Positions 35,531 through 44,116 of a DNA stretch of 64,000 nucleotides are shown one piece after another. This DNA is from Taibaiella sp. Lineage in GTDB: Bacteria; Bacteroidota; Bacteroidia; Chitinophagales; Chitinophagaceae. The notes under the pieces are model-generated. The model was not told the DNA's origin, ran no database searches, and saw nothing but the letters and a program-made list of their open reading frames with translations. The translations under genes and the position numbers were made by a program. Location: NCBI GenBank assembly GCA_016786705.1, contig JAEUVV010000003.1:434001-498000 (forward strand), read 5' to 3'. Each line of letters begins with the position of its first letter. The first letter of the stretch is position 1.

Positions 35531-36232
35531 TTAAAAATTCAACCGGCTACCGGCAGGCAACTCATAAGGAGCCTTACCTGCTTCAAAAATACGCGTGGAT
35601 TCTGTTCCTTCTGTAGTTACCACATCGCCTTTCACCCGGATCCAGTTGCCTTCTCTTAAGCCTACCACCGGCACCGTATTCTGGGTGTGAAACTCCCCGA
35701 TGCGGGTTTCGCGGGTTTCTCCATTATGTTTTAATTCAGGCTGCGGGTCCAGGTAATGCGGGTTCAGGTTAAACGGCACCAGGCCCATGGTATCAAAGCT
35801 TGGCGGGTATACGATAGGCATATCATTGGTAGTGCGCATATTCACCCCGCCTATATTACTGCCGGCGCTCGCGCCCATGTAAGGCGTTCCGTTTTCAACC
35901 ACCTGCTTCAGCTGCTGCATCAGCCCGGACTCATGCAGTTCTTTTACCAGCAGGAAGGTATTGCCGCCGCCGGTAAAAAAGCCCTTAGCTTCCCGGATAG
36001 CCGCTATTTTATTTTCAAAGGTATGCAGCCCGGTCACCTTAATACCTATGGTATCAAAAAACTCCTGCGCTTTCGCGGTATACGCGTCATGGGAGATACC
36101 GCCGGGCCTTGCGAACGGGATAAATACAATATGGTCAACACCTGCAAACAAATCCAATATCGTGTCCTTCAGGTAATCTAAATAATTTCCGCCATATAAT
36201 GTTGAAGTACTGGCTAATACTATGTTCTTCAT
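35531..36232 (-). CDS. pepE: Alpha-aspartyl dipeptidase, peptidase family S51
   Basis: A 233-residue cytoplasmic serine peptidase that cleaves N-terminal Asp dipeptides. The segments FFTGGGNTFLLVKELH and MGASAGSNIGG, the latter with the nucleophile Ser122, are the S51 hallmarks. Family length is about 230 residues, so this is full size. It starts the pepE-uvrC operon. A -7 element lies 17 bases before the ATG. Confidence 0.93.
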   Translation of the reverse strand: MKNIVLASTSTLYGGNYLDYLKDTILDLFAGVDHIVFIPFARPGGISHDAYTAKAQEFFDTIGIKVTGLHTFENKIAAIREAKGFFTGGGNTFLLVKELHESGLMQQLKQVVENGTPYMGASAGSNIGGVNMRTTNDMPIVYPPSFDTMGLVPFNLNPHYLDPQPELKHNGETRETRIGEFHTQNTVPVVGLREGNWIRVKGDVVTTEGTESTRIFEAGKAPYELPAGSRLNF

Positions 36233-36248
36233 AATGCTGTAATTGGAG

Positions 36249-36256
36249 CAAAGTTA
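36249..36256 (-). promoter_or_regulatory. -7 element TAACTTTG for pepE-uvrC
   Basis: Exact TAnnTTTG match on the minus strand just before the pepE start. The predicted leader is only about 10 bases. Confidence 0.5.
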
Positions 36257-36285
36257 CAAAATACAATCCGCCAATCGGGAGTAAA

Positions 36286-36320
36286 ACAAAAAAAGCAATG
36301 GCGGAAAACCATTGCTTTTC
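36286..36320 (-). terminator. Terminator after the T9SS protein gene at 36339
   Basis: Minus-strand stem AAAAGCAATGG / CCATTGCTTTT around TTTTCCG, followed by T residues. It separates this gene from pepE. Confidence 0.9.
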
Positions 36321-36338
36321 TAAAAAATAAGTGATTAA

Positions 36339-37361
36339 TTATTTTACGAACTTACCGGTTTGTCTGGCAGTACCATTTTCATTGTACACTTCATAGAAAT
36401 AAGTACCGGCAGCATATTTACCCAAATCAATGGTATTGATCCCCTGGCTTAAAGGCGCGCTATGCATGATCTGGCCAATACTGTTTTGAATGACCAGGGT
36501 TGTATGCATCATATTACCTTTATTATTAAAATTGACTTGTGTAGTTGCCGGGTTAGGATATACCTGGAAGCCAAGATCGGTAGCCTTAACATTGCTTACA
36601 GAAGTAGGTTGACTTGCAAATATTTCTACATGATCTACAAATAAAGTATTGTCAACCGTAAACCCTGAAGATGAAGATACGAAACCTACTACCATTGAGT
36701 CAGTAGCATCTCCGCCAGCATACATTACAGGTACAGATATTTTAATATACCCGTTTGAGTTCGGCGCGATGGTCATGCCACCCTGCCCGATCACCGCGTT
36801 GGAGTCAGCTCCTGAGCTGCCTTGTACTTTCTTGTAAGCCAGCACAAAAACGGCTCCGGAATCCACGTTGGTTGCCGGGGTCTTCACATATGCGGTAACG
36901 CTGTCAATACGTTTACCGTACATAGGCGTGCACTCTGTAAAACGGAACAAAGTCATCAGGTCAATATTATCAAAATCAGCGCCCAGTAAAGCCGACATGC
37001 TCACATTTTGTTTCGCATTGGTCATCAGCACCGGAAGCTTTTTTAAGGTATCCCCATAATCTTTAGTCATCAATTTAGCAGCGAAAGATCCTTCGTGCAT
37101 ATCACTATCTTTAAATAACTGCTTATTGTAGTCAAAATCCTGGCCTTGAGCGAGCATAAATATACCTACTGTATGATTCAGGAACTGGTCAGAACCATAC
37201 CAGCCATTCGGGCGTTCCAGGTTCGGAATACCCGGAGGTATCGTCGGTGCATTGATATTTGTCCATGCCTCAAAAGTACCGTTAACGATAACCGGCGTCT
37301 GGGCTACGCCTAGTGTAGCAAAGCCAATACTGGCCGCAATAGTAAATAAAGCTTTTTTCAT
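36339..37361 (-). CDS. T9SS-secreted protein with C-terminal sorting domain
   Basis: A 340-residue exported protein. Signal peptide 1-20 (MKKALFTIAASIGFATLGVA-Q). The body (about 22-255) starts VIVNGTFEAWTNINAPT and contains NGWYGSDQF. This N-G-x-F-E-x-W opening followed by a jelly-roll-like domain resembles the carbohydrate-binding or metabolism (PCMD-like) domains of Bacteroidota surface proteins. A type A sorting domain closes it (GFQVYPNPATTQVNF to TARQTGKFVK, about 265-340). It is a small relative in architecture of the giant proteins but shares no close sequence. It has its own -7 element and terminator. Confidence 0.8.
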   Translation of the reverse strand: MKKALFTIAASIGFATLGVAQTPVIVNGTFEAWTNINAPTIPPGIPNLERPNGWYGSDQFLNHTVGIFMLAQGQDFDYNKQLFKDSDMHEGSFAAKLMTKDYGDTLKKLPVLMTNAKQNVSMSALLGADFDNIDLMTLFRFTECTPMYGKRIDSVTAYVKTPATNVDSGAVFVLAYKKVQGSSGADSNAVIGQGGMTIAPNSNGYIKISVPVMYAGGDATDSMVVGFVSSSSGFTVDNTLFVDHVEIFASQPTSVSNVKATDLGFQVYPNPATTQVNFNNKGNMMHTTLVIQNSIGQIMHSAPLSQGINTIDLGKYAAGTYFYEVYNENGTARQTGKFVK

Positions 37362-37378
37362 GATTTATATTTAAGCAT

Positions 37379-37386
37379 CAAATTTA
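37379..37386 (-). promoter_or_regulatory. -7 element TAAATTTG for the T9SS protein gene
   Basis: Perfect match on the minus strand 17 bases before the ATG at 37361; -33 element not clear. Confidence 0.45.
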
Positions 37387-37468
37387 CAAATATTATTTGC
37401 AATATCTTCTTTTTCAGGAATATTATACATGGAGGAATAAAATTCATAAATGGCTATACTTAAGCGCA

Positions 37469-37503
37469 TAAAAAATGCAGTAACAAAAGTTACTGCATTT
37501 TTA
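37469..37503 (-). terminator. Terminator of the prs-rplY unit
   Basis: Stem AAAAATGCAGTAAC / GTTACTGCATTTTT with an AAAA (TTTT) loop, 21 bases beyond the rplY stop. Confidence 0.9.
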
Positions 37504-37524
37504 TAAATATTACTTAGTAAAGGA

Positions 37525-38109
37525 TTACTTTTTACCTTTTGCCGCTTCAGTTTCAGCCTGGCGTAATGCACGGGTCATTACTACAGAAGCTACCGGTTGA
37601 CGACCCGGCATCATGATCTCCATGTTCTCTGCCTTAATGTCTTCAACACGCAGGTTGCCATTTAACTCAAGGTTAGTCAAATCAACTTTGATACCATCTG
37701 TCAAATGCTTAGGGAAAGTTCTTACTTTGATTTTCTTTAAACGTAATTGTAAACGACCACCCGCTTTAACACCTGCAGGCTGACCTTCGAAGATGAAAGG
37801 TAAATCAGCAACGATTTTCTTATCTTCTACTAATTCTAAGAAATCAACGTGGTTCAATCTGTCGGTAACCACATCAAATTGTAAATCTTTAACGATAGCT
37901 CTGTAAGATTTACCCTCTACTTTGATTTCAGCAACCTGAAACGCTGAAGTATAGATCAAAGAACGGAAAGACAAAACAGGTGCATAGAAGTGTACTTCTT
38001 CTTTACCACCATAAATTACGCCTAAAACGTTACCTTGACTACGTAAATCACGTGCCGCTTTTTTTCCTGAGTCAGTTCTCAATTGTCCTTCAATAACAAC
38101 TGTATTCAT
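37525..38109 (-). CDS. rplY: 50S ribosomal protein L25 (CTC form)
   Basis: The 194-residue long (TL5/CTC) form of L25, which binds 5S rRNA. The N-terminal L25 domain (about 1-90) includes LRSQGNVLGVIYGGKEEVHF and LQFDVVTDRLNHVDFLEL. The C-terminal TL5 domain (about 95-180) ends in a Lys-rich tail. It follows prs by 154 bases on the same strand, an order common in Bacteroidota. The peptidyl-tRNA hydrolase gene that often follows is absent here. Confidence 0.93.
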   Translation of the reverse strand: MNTVVIEGQLRTDSGKKAARDLRSQGNVLGVIYGGKEEVHFYAPVLSFRSLIYTSAFQVAEIKVEGKSYRAIVKDLQFDVVTDRLNHVDFLELVEDKKIVADLPFIFEGQPAGVKAGGRLQLRLKKIKVRTFPKHLTDGIKVDLTNLELNGNLRVEDIKAENMEIMMPGRQPVASVVMTRALRQAETEAAKGKK

Positions 38110-38263
38110 TTTATATTTAATTTTTACTTTTCAACGACAAACGATTACTCGGTTAACATCTGCAGCTGAATCGTGTTTTTGATAATTTCAAAATAGTTTT
38201 TGCCCTCAGGCTTACCGAATTTTGATGCTTAAACAGTGCTCTTTATTCAAAGAGGGTGCAAAA

Positions 38264-39211
38264 TTAAGTCAATTTTGGTTTATGAGCAAATAAACTTGTA
38301 ATGGACTTATTTTCAAATGTATTCCTGATAGCAACGGCAAATAATTGTGCCGAAGTCAGTACTTCAATCTTATCAATTTTCTCCTTTAAAGGAATGGTAT
38401 CGCAAACAACCAGTTTTTCCAGTTCTGAATTGGCTACATTCTCATAGGCTTTTCCGCTAAGCACCGGGTGCGTACAGAATGCTCTTACAGACAAAGCGCC
38501 TTTTTCTTTCAGCAGGCTGGCCGCTTTACATAAGGTACCGGCAGTATCCACGATATCATCAATCAGGATGACATGTTTTCCCGTCACATCGCCGATTACG
38601 GTCATAGAGCCTACTTCATTGGCTTTTTTACGGTACTTATCACAAATAACCATTTCAGCGCCAAAATAACTGGCCACCTCTCTTACCCTGTTAGTAGACC
38701 CGACATCCGGGGCTGCAAACACATAGTTATCCAATCCTAAATTCTCGATATAAGGAATAAAGATCGCGGAGCTATCCAGGTGATCCACGGGGATATCGAA
38801 GAATCCCTGGATCTGCGGAGCGTGTAAATCCATAGTCATTACACGGTCTGCACCGGCTTCGGTCAGCAGGTTAGCAATCAGTTTAGAGGCGATAGCCACC
38901 CTTGGACGGTCTTTACGGTCCTGGCGGGCGAAACCATAATAAGGGATTACTGCAGTGATGTAGCCTGCTGATGCACGGCGTGCAGCATCGATCATCATTA
39001 ACAATTCCATCAGGTTATCAGACGGAGCACAGGTGGACTGAACAATAAAAACATGATCACCCCTTACAGATTCATTAAATCTTGGCTGAAACTCACCGTC
39101 ACTGAACTTTTGAATGGTTACTTCGCTAAGCTTTTTGCCCGCGGCTTTAGCAATATCTTCTGCCAGCTTAAGAGATACATTACCGGAAAAGATTTTTACT
39201 GATGGTTGCAT
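38264..39211 (-). CDS. prs: Ribose-phosphate pyrophosphokinase
   Basis: A 315-residue enzyme making PRPP from ribose-5-phosphate and ATP for purine, pyrimidine, His, Trp and NAD synthesis. Signatures: the ATP-binding segments around FNESVRGDHVFIVQST and ARQDRKDRPRVAI, the Mg-binding region DRVMTMDLHAPQIQGFFDIP, and the PRPP-binding loop VILIDDIVDTAGT. Length matches the family. A full consensus promoter precedes it. Confidence 0.97.
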   Translation of the reverse strand: MQPSVKIFSGNVSLKLAEDIAKAAGKKLSEVTIQKFSDGEFQPRFNESVRGDHVFIVQSTCAPSDNLMELLMMIDAARRASAGYITAVIPYYGFARQDRKDRPRVAIASKLIANLLTEAGADRVMTMDLHAPQIQGFFDIPVDHLDSSAIFIPYIENLGLDNYVFAAPDVGSTNRVREVASYFGAEMVICDKYRKKANEVGSMTVIGDVTGKHVILIDDIVDTAGTLCKAASLLKEKGALSVRAFCTHPVLSGKAYENVANSELEKLVVCDTIPLKEKIDKIEVLTSAQLFAVAIRNTFENKSITSLFAHKPKLT

Positions 39212-39239
39212 GAGAAATTCTATTTTTGAAAACAGATTG

Positions 39240-39270
39240 CAAAAGTAATTTTTTTGTCATTCAATTCAAA
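39240..39270 (-). promoter_or_regulatory. prs promoter, full consensus
   Basis: On the minus strand TTTG-N19-TACTTTTG, an exact match to the Bacteroidota -33/-7 consensus, 28 bases before the prs start. Confidence 0.85.
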
Positions 39271-39371
39271 ACAAAAGTTCAATACAATTAAATTTCAGAA
39301 GTCCGGCAAAAAACAGGTAAACAAATCGCTATATTTATAGCAGTATCCATTAATCTTAAAAAAGCAAAGAC

Positions 39372-39989
39372 TTGATAGCAGTAATCAGCGGCAGAATTGT
39401 CAATTCATGGAAGGTTAACCCAAATGCCTGGCTGTTTAAACTAAAGCAGTTTTTTGCCAGCTTTGGCGAGACTCCTTTGAAATGGGAAATTTTTGGCGGT
39501 AACGCCTTCCTGCTGCGGCTCAATTACCCGGAAGAAAGTTTATTCGTAGCGATCATTATCAAAGCGATCTTCCGGCAGGTAGAAGACCTGGACATAGAGC
39601 TGCGCATCGGCATCGGTGAAGCTGAAGTATCCTATGAATCTTTGAGAAAAATGAAAGGCACGGCGATCAGCTATACCCGCTGGGATGAAAGCGACAAAAT
39701 ACCGCAAAAACCGGCTATGCTGTTCTCTACCGGCAATGAGCTGTTTGACCGGGAATTTAACCTCTTGCTGGAATTCGCGCTCTTAAATATGAACCAATGG
39801 AGCCTGGCAGAGGCCGAGATCGTGGAACTCTGTATGCTCTTCCCGGAAAAAAATCAGCAGGAGCTTGCGGAATGGCTAAGGATCAGGCAATCCGCGGTAA
39901 GCCAAAGACGCAGCAGGTCACAACTGGATTTGCTCCTCAGGCTGGACCAATATTTCAGGACAAAAATAAAAACACAGCTTACCTTGTAG
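39372..39989 (+). CDS. SatD-like protein with C-terminal helix-turn-helix
   Basis: A 205-residue protein. The N-terminus IAVISGRIVNS resembles the ITGDIINS opening of SatD-like proteins common in Bacteroidota. The middle contains a conserved-looking alpha/beta domain (KWEIFGGNAFLLRL, LDIELRIGIGE). The C-terminus (about 150-190, NQQELAEWLRIRQSAVSQRR) is a helix-turn-helix, so DNA binding is likely. The start is TTG at 39372, because no in-frame ATG precedes the conserved N-terminus. The next gene begins one base after its stop. Role unknown; probably regulatory. Confidence 0.6.
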   Translation: MIAVISGRIVNSWKVNPNAWLFKLKQFFASFGETPLKWEIFGGNAFLLRLNYPEESLFVAIIIKAIFRQVEDLDIELRIGIGEAEVSYESLRKMKGTAISYTRWDESDKIPQKPAMLFSTGNELFDREFNLLLEFALLNMNQWSLAEAEIVELCMLFPEKNQQELAEWLRIRQSAVSQRRSRSQLDLLLRLDQYFRTKIKTQLTL

Positions 39990-39990
39990 T

Positions 39991-40536
39991 ATGAATAGCA
40001 ATGAAATAAAGGAATGGATCTACACGCTTGAAAAAGGTAAATTTATAGAGAAAATGGTCGCTTCCAAAGCGCTTAAAAAGATATCAGAAAGCACCCCGGA
40101 AGTGCTGGTGCCCCACTACCCTGCCTTTTTAAAGATCCTTGCCGACAAAAATGTAAAAGTGGCCTGGGCCACCTTTTTCATGCTTACGCCCATGGCGGTT
40201 TTCAAGCCGGAAATGGCCTACGAGCACCTGGGACTGTTCGCGCAGATTGCCGATGGCGACTCCGTAATTGCCAGGGATCAATATGTAAAAATTCTTACTG
40301 AACTGGCGAAGCATACTGCCTATAAAGAAACCTGCATCACCTTATTATTGGACGAGGTGCTGAAAGCTCCGGTCAACCAACTGCCTTCTTATGCCAAAAG
40401 CGCGGCATCGGTTGTCGGCCAGGGGTATGCAGGCTCTTTAATCGACCTCATCAGCAGCAGGCTGCCGGATGTAGCCGACTATCCTCCAAAAACAAAAAAA
40501 CTGCTACAGTTAATCCGGCAATTGAATAAGCTATAA
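39991..40536 (+). CDS. Helical-repeat (HEAT-like) protein
   Basis: A 181-residue, mainly alpha-helical protein of no assigned family, with helix pairs such as KMVASKALKKISESTPEVLV and AWATFFMLTPMAVFKPEMAY that suggest HEAT-like repeats. No signal peptide or membrane segment. Its ATG follows the SatD-like stop by one base, so the two are co-expressed and may act together, for instance with this protein as a scaffold. Confidence 0.55.
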   Translation: MNSNEIKEWIYTLEKGKFIEKMVASKALKKISESTPEVLVPHYPAFLKILADKNVKVAWATFFMLTPMAVFKPEMAYEHLGLFAQIADGDSVIARDQYVKILTELAKHTAYKETCITLLLDEVLKAPVNQLPSYAKSAASVVGQGYAGSLIDLISSRLPDVADYPPKTKKLLQLIRQLNKL

Positions 40537-40594
40537 TTATAGTAAAATCAGCATTAACGATAGCACAAACCTAAGCTATTTGTATAGATTTCCC

Positions 40595-40602
40595 TACCTT
40601 TG
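40595..40602 (+). promoter_or_regulatory. -7 element TACCTTTG for ferritin
   Basis: Exact TAnnTTTG match 25 bases before the ferritin ATG; no TTG at the ideal -33 distance. Confidence 0.55.
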
Positions 40603-40627
40603 AAATTCAGCTAAAAAACAAAATACT

Positions 40628-41152
40628 ATGTTATCTCAAACAATCCAGGAAGCATTAAATAAACAGGTAGCCATGGAAGCGGCTTCCTCCCAGGCCTATT
40701 TAGCGATGGCCAGCTGGGCGGAAATCCAACCCGGTTTAGATGGCGTGACCAACTTCTTTTACCAGCAGAGCGATGAAGAGCGTATTCATATGCTGAAACT
40801 GATCCGTTATATCAACGAGCGCGGTGGCTTTGCGGTAGTACCGGCATTAAGCCAACCCAATATTACTTTCCAATCTTTACAGCGCGTGTTTGAAGAATTC
40901 CTGAAACACGAGATCGCCGTATCCGAAAGTATCAATGAACTGGTAGGGCTCTGCCTGAATGAAAGAGACTTTTCCACCCATAACTTCCTGCAATGGTATG
41001 TGACCGAACAACTGGAAGAAGAAGCGCTGGCGCGTACCCTGAATGATAAATTAGAATTAGTAGGCGACGATAAAGGCGGTATCTACTTATTCGATAAAGA
41101 CATCATGCTGTTCCGCAATGCGGCTAATGCCAGCGGCAATATGACGGTATAA
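40628..41152 (+). CDS. ftnA: Non-heme ferritin
   Basis: A 174-residue iron storage protein that assembles into a 24-mer cage and oxidises Fe(II). Ferroxidase ligands are visible: Glu17 in VAMEAASSQAY, Glu51/His54 in DEERIHM, and the later acidic helix WYVTEQLEEEALA. There is no heme-binding Met typical of bacterioferritin. Length is normal. It has its own -7 element and terminator. No Fur box was recognised. Confidence 0.93.
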   Translation: MLSQTIQEALNKQVAMEAASSQAYLAMASWAEIQPGLDGVTNFFYQQSDEERIHMLKLIRYINERGGFAVVPALSQPNITFQSLQRVFEEFLKHEIAVSESINELVGLCLNERDFSTHNFLQWYVTEQLEEEALARTLNDKLELVGDDKGGIYLFDKDIMLFRNAANASGNMTV

Positions 41153-41175
41153 AACGAGTACCTTACTTATTATAT

Positions 41176-41206
41176 AGCGGTTGAACTCCATTCAGCCGCT
41201 TTTTTA
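41176..41206 (+). terminator. Rho-independent terminator after ferritin
   Basis: Stem AGCGGTTGAA / TTCAGCCGCT (one G-U pair) around CTCCA, followed by TTTTTT. Confidence 0.88.
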
Positions 41207-41274
41207 TTATCCTGTTTTTTGCGACAGGTTAATGAAAACAACTTGTGAAAGGATAGCATCAATTTCTTTTCACG

Positions 41275-41282
41275 TATTTTTG
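41275..41282 (+). promoter_or_regulatory. -7 element TATTTTTG for the helicase gene
   Basis: Exact TAnnTTTG match 45 bases before the ATG at 41327; the -33 element is unclear. Confidence 0.45.
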
Positions 41283-41326
41283 TAGTTTGCAATAATCATT
41301 TAATCCTTCGCGTCAAACTCCTATTA

Positions 41327-43546
41327 ATGGAAAGTAACCCTATATTCGAAAAAGCAGTTTCCTTTGTCAACCATACCAACCAACCCGTGTTCCTGACCGG
41401 TAAGGCCGGTACAGGTAAAACTACCTTTTTGAGATATATCCGGGAGCACAGCCATAAACGCATGGCCGTGCTGGCCCCCACCGGCGTGGCGGCGATCAAT
41501 GCCGGTGGAAGCACCATACATTCCTTTTTCTTTTTACCCTTCGGCACCTATATCCCCACTACGAAAACCGTATGGGGCGGCGGCCATACCAATGTCTACA
41601 ACAAACACCAGCTGTTTGAAAAAGCCAAACTGTCACAGGTAAAACGGGATATCATCAAAAACCTGGATACTCTCATCATTGATGAGATCTCCATGGTACG
41701 TGCCGATATTTTAGATGCCATAGATGCCCTGCTGCGCATGGTGCGCCGTAAGCCGAACACCCCTTTTGGCGGCATACAAATGATCTTTATCGGCGACATG
41801 TTCCAGTTACCACCGGTGGTAAAAGATGAAGACTGGGAACACCTGAAAGAGGTGTACAATTCTCCCTACTTTTTCGACGCCCTGGTCATGAAAGACGCGG
41901 AGCCGGTATATATAGAACTGAAAAAGATCTACCGGCAGAATGACGAACAGTTTATCAAGATCCTGAACCGCATCCGGAACAATGAAGTGGAGCCCGAAGA
42001 CCTCGAGATCCTGAATGACCATTATGACCCCTATTTCATTCCCGATGCGCATACCGGCTTCATTACCCTGACCACGCATAACTATAAGGCCGACGAGATC
42101 AACCAGTCGGCACTGGAGCAGATTATGGCAGAACCCGTGATCTTTGAAGCTAAAATAAGCGGTGAATTTCCGCCGCAGGCTTACCCGGTTGAAGACAAAC
42201 TGGTCCTGAAAGAAGGCGCCCAGATCATGTTCATCAAAAACGACAAAGGTGAAGAGCGTCGCTATTATAACGGTAAGATCGGCACCATTGCAGCCCTGGA
42301 CGGCCCTAATAAAAAGATAACCGTTCGTTTCCTGAACGAAGACAAAGACCTGGTGCTGGAACCCGAAGAATGGAAAAACCTGCGTTACGATTATAATAAA
42401 GAGGCCGATGAGATCAAAGAGATCGAGCTGGGCACCTATACCCAATACCCCATCCGGCTGGCCTGGGCGGTCACCATCCATAAAAGCCAGGGCCTTACTT
42501 TTGAGAAGGCCATTATCGATGCCGGGCAATCGTTCGCGCCCGGGCAGGTCTATGTGGCCCTATCCCGGCTGACCTCCCTGAGCGGCCTGGTACTTAAATC
42601 CCGGATCGCGGCCGGCAGCATCCATACCGACCCACGCATCCTTGAATTTGCGGAAAAAGAAAGCGACCCGGACGCCATGGACAATATGCTGATGCTGAGC
42701 CAGCAGGTATTTGCCGAGCAGTCGGTGGCTACCGCTTTTGACTTTACAGAAGTTTATGATCAGTGGCTGGAATTTACCAAGGACCTGGTGCGGCGCGCGA
42801 TACCGGAAAAAGACCTGGCTTCCGGATTCGCATTAGCCCAACTGGAACAATTAAGGTCCCTGGACAATACCGCCCAGAAATTTGAACCGACCTTAAAGCT
42901 CATCATCAACGAGCATACTAAAGAAAGATATAATAAACTCAGCGAACGGGTACAGGCCGGCGCCGTATGGTTTTTAAACATCCTGAACCCGGTACTGTCT
43001 GCTACCCAGGAACACATCAAAACCTTCAAACTAAAAGCAAAAAGCAAAAAATATGTGCAGGATGTGCAGCAGCTTTGGCAAATCACGGAGAAAAAGCGGA
43101 TACAGATCGAGCAGGCCGCGGCGGTAGCCCTGGGTCTTGCCGGCAATATGGGCATACAATCGGTCATCCAGGAGGTAAATAAGATGTTCAGCGCGGTCCC
43201 TATACCGGAAAATAAAACAGACGGAGTTCCCGGGGAGAAACAGCAGGCCTCCAAAGACATCAGCCTGGAACTTTTCCTGGAAGGCAAAAGCCCGGAAAAG
43301 ATCGCTGAAATTCGTGGCCTGGGCACCGAAACGATCTATACACACCTGAGCTTTGCCGTGGGAGACGGTAAACTGGAAGCCAGGAAGCTGGTAGACCCGG
43401 CTAAACTGGGCATTATTTTAAGAGAAATTGCCGACAACCCGCAGGCCGGGCTTACGGTGCTTAAAGAAAGACTGGGCGCCCAGTATAGTTACACGGAAAT
43501 AAAAATAGCGAAAGCGCAATTCGAATTTGAACAGGCAAAAGCCTAA
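41327..43546 (+). CDS. Pif1/RecD-like superfamily 1 DNA helicase with C-terminal HTH
   Basis: A 739-residue SF1B helicase. Walker A is FLTGKAGTGKTTFL (about 22-35), followed by motif Ia VLAPTGVAAINAGGSTIHSF, Walker B LIIDEISMVRADILDAID, motif III GDMFQLPPV and motifs V/VI AVTIHKSQGLTFEKAIID and QVYVALSRLTSLSGL. The helicase core covers about 1-430. The rest is helical and includes a winged helix-like segment near 635-690 (LFLEGKSPEKIAEIRGL), as in the C-terminal HTH_40 of RecQ-type proteins. Pif1-type enzymes unwind 5'-3' and can resolve G-quadruplexes; the exact task here is unknown. Monocistronic. Confidence 0.88.
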   Translation: MESNPIFEKAVSFVNHTNQPVFLTGKAGTGKTTFLRYIREHSHKRMAVLAPTGVAAINAGGSTIHSFFFLPFGTYIPTTKTVWGGGHTNVYNKHQLFEKAKLSQVKRDIIKNLDTLIIDEISMVRADILDAIDALLRMVRRKPNTPFGGIQMIFIGDMFQLPPVVKDEDWEHLKEVYNSPYFFDALVMKDAEPVYIELKKIYRQNDEQFIKILNRIRNNEVEPEDLEILNDHYDPYFIPDAHTGFITLTTHNYKADEINQSALEQIMAEPVIFEAKISGEFPPQAYPVEDKLVLKEGAQIMFIKNDKGEERRYYNGKIGTIAALDGPNKKITVRFLNEDKDLVLEPEEWKNLRYDYNKEADEIKEIELGTYTQYPIRLAWAVTIHKSQGLTFEKAIIDAGQSFAPGQVYVALSRLTSLSGLVLKSRIAAGSIHTDPRILEFAEKESDPDAMDNMLMLSQQVFAEQSVATAFDFTEVYDQWLEFTKDLVRRAIPEKDLASGFALAQLEQLRSLDNTAQKFEPTLKLIINEHTKERYNKLSERVQAGAVWFLNILNPVLSATQEHIKTFKLKAKSKKYVQDVQQLWQITEKKRIQIEQAAAVALGLAGNMGIQSVIQEVNKMFSAVPIPENKTDGVPGEKQQASKDISLELFLEGKSPEKIAEIRGLGTETIYTHLSFAVGDGKLEARKLVDPAKLGIILREIADNPQAGLTVLKERLGAQYSYTEIKIAKAQFEFEQAKA

Positions 43547-43625
43547 TATCTGTTAAATCTCTAAAAAAACAACTCTTTTCACTGAAGTACTATTGAGTTA
43601 GCAGCTTTTAAAGCATTAAATAGCT

Positions 43626-43633
43626 TAAATTTG
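43626..43633 (+). promoter_or_regulatory. -7 element TAAATTTG for ccmE-ccmF
   Basis: Exact TAnnTTTG match 40 bases before the ccmE ATG; -33 not evident. Confidence 0.5.
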
Positions 43634-43672
43634 CGTGCAATTTTTAAAAATCAAATTCTAATTTGATGTATC

Positions 43673-44077
43673 ATGAAGAAGACTAGCATCATTTTTTTAC
43701 TGGCCATTGCCGTAGTCCTCGGACTAGCTGTTTCTATGTTTGGCAACCTGAGCTCTTACGAAACCTTCAAATCCGCCGCGGAGAAAGAAGGTAAAACCTT
43801 CGTGGTCATGGGTACCCTGGACACTACCAAAGCAATGGTGTATGACCCCTTAAAAGATGCGAACAAGTTCGTTTTTCATGCGCTCGACAAAGCCGGTACT
43901 CCGCTGCAGGTAGTATTTAACGGCACCAAACCCCAGGACTTTGAACGTTCTGAGTCCCTGGTGATGACCGGTTTTGTAAAAAACAACATCTTCCATTGTG
44001 AAAAAATACAAATGAAGTGCCCATCAAAATATGAAGAAGACCAGATTGTAGTGGCCCAAAACCCCAGTGCAAGCTAA
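43673..44077 (+). CDS. ccmE: Heme chaperone CcmE, CXXXY type
   Basis: A 134-residue membrane-anchored heme chaperone for cytochrome c maturation (System I). An N-terminal anchor helix (4-22, TSIIFLLAIAVVLGLAVSMF) is followed by an OB-fold domain (about 40-112). The heme-binding motif is Cys116-Pro-Ser-Lys-Tyr120, a CXXXY form, in place of the HXXXY of the E. coli protein. This variant is known from Desulfovibrio and archaea, and Cys is expected to carry heme instead of His. It is followed after 39 bases by ccmF, the heme lyase that would accept its heme. Confidence 0.85.
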   Translation: MKKTSIIFLLAIAVVLGLAVSMFGNLSSYETFKSAAEKEGKTFVVMGTLDTTKAMVYDPLKDANKFVFHALDKAGTPLQVVFNGTKPQDFERSESLVMTGFVKNNIFHCEKIQMKCPSKYEEDQIVVAQNPSAS

Positions 44078-44116
44078 TTCCTATTCTTCTCAGACACCCT
44101 TTTAATTTTTCACGAC

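Noticed and set aside
38239..38256. Small hairpin between prs and rplY as a terminator
   Set aside because: Six-bp stem with no T tract on the minus strand; rplY is probably still reached by read-through.
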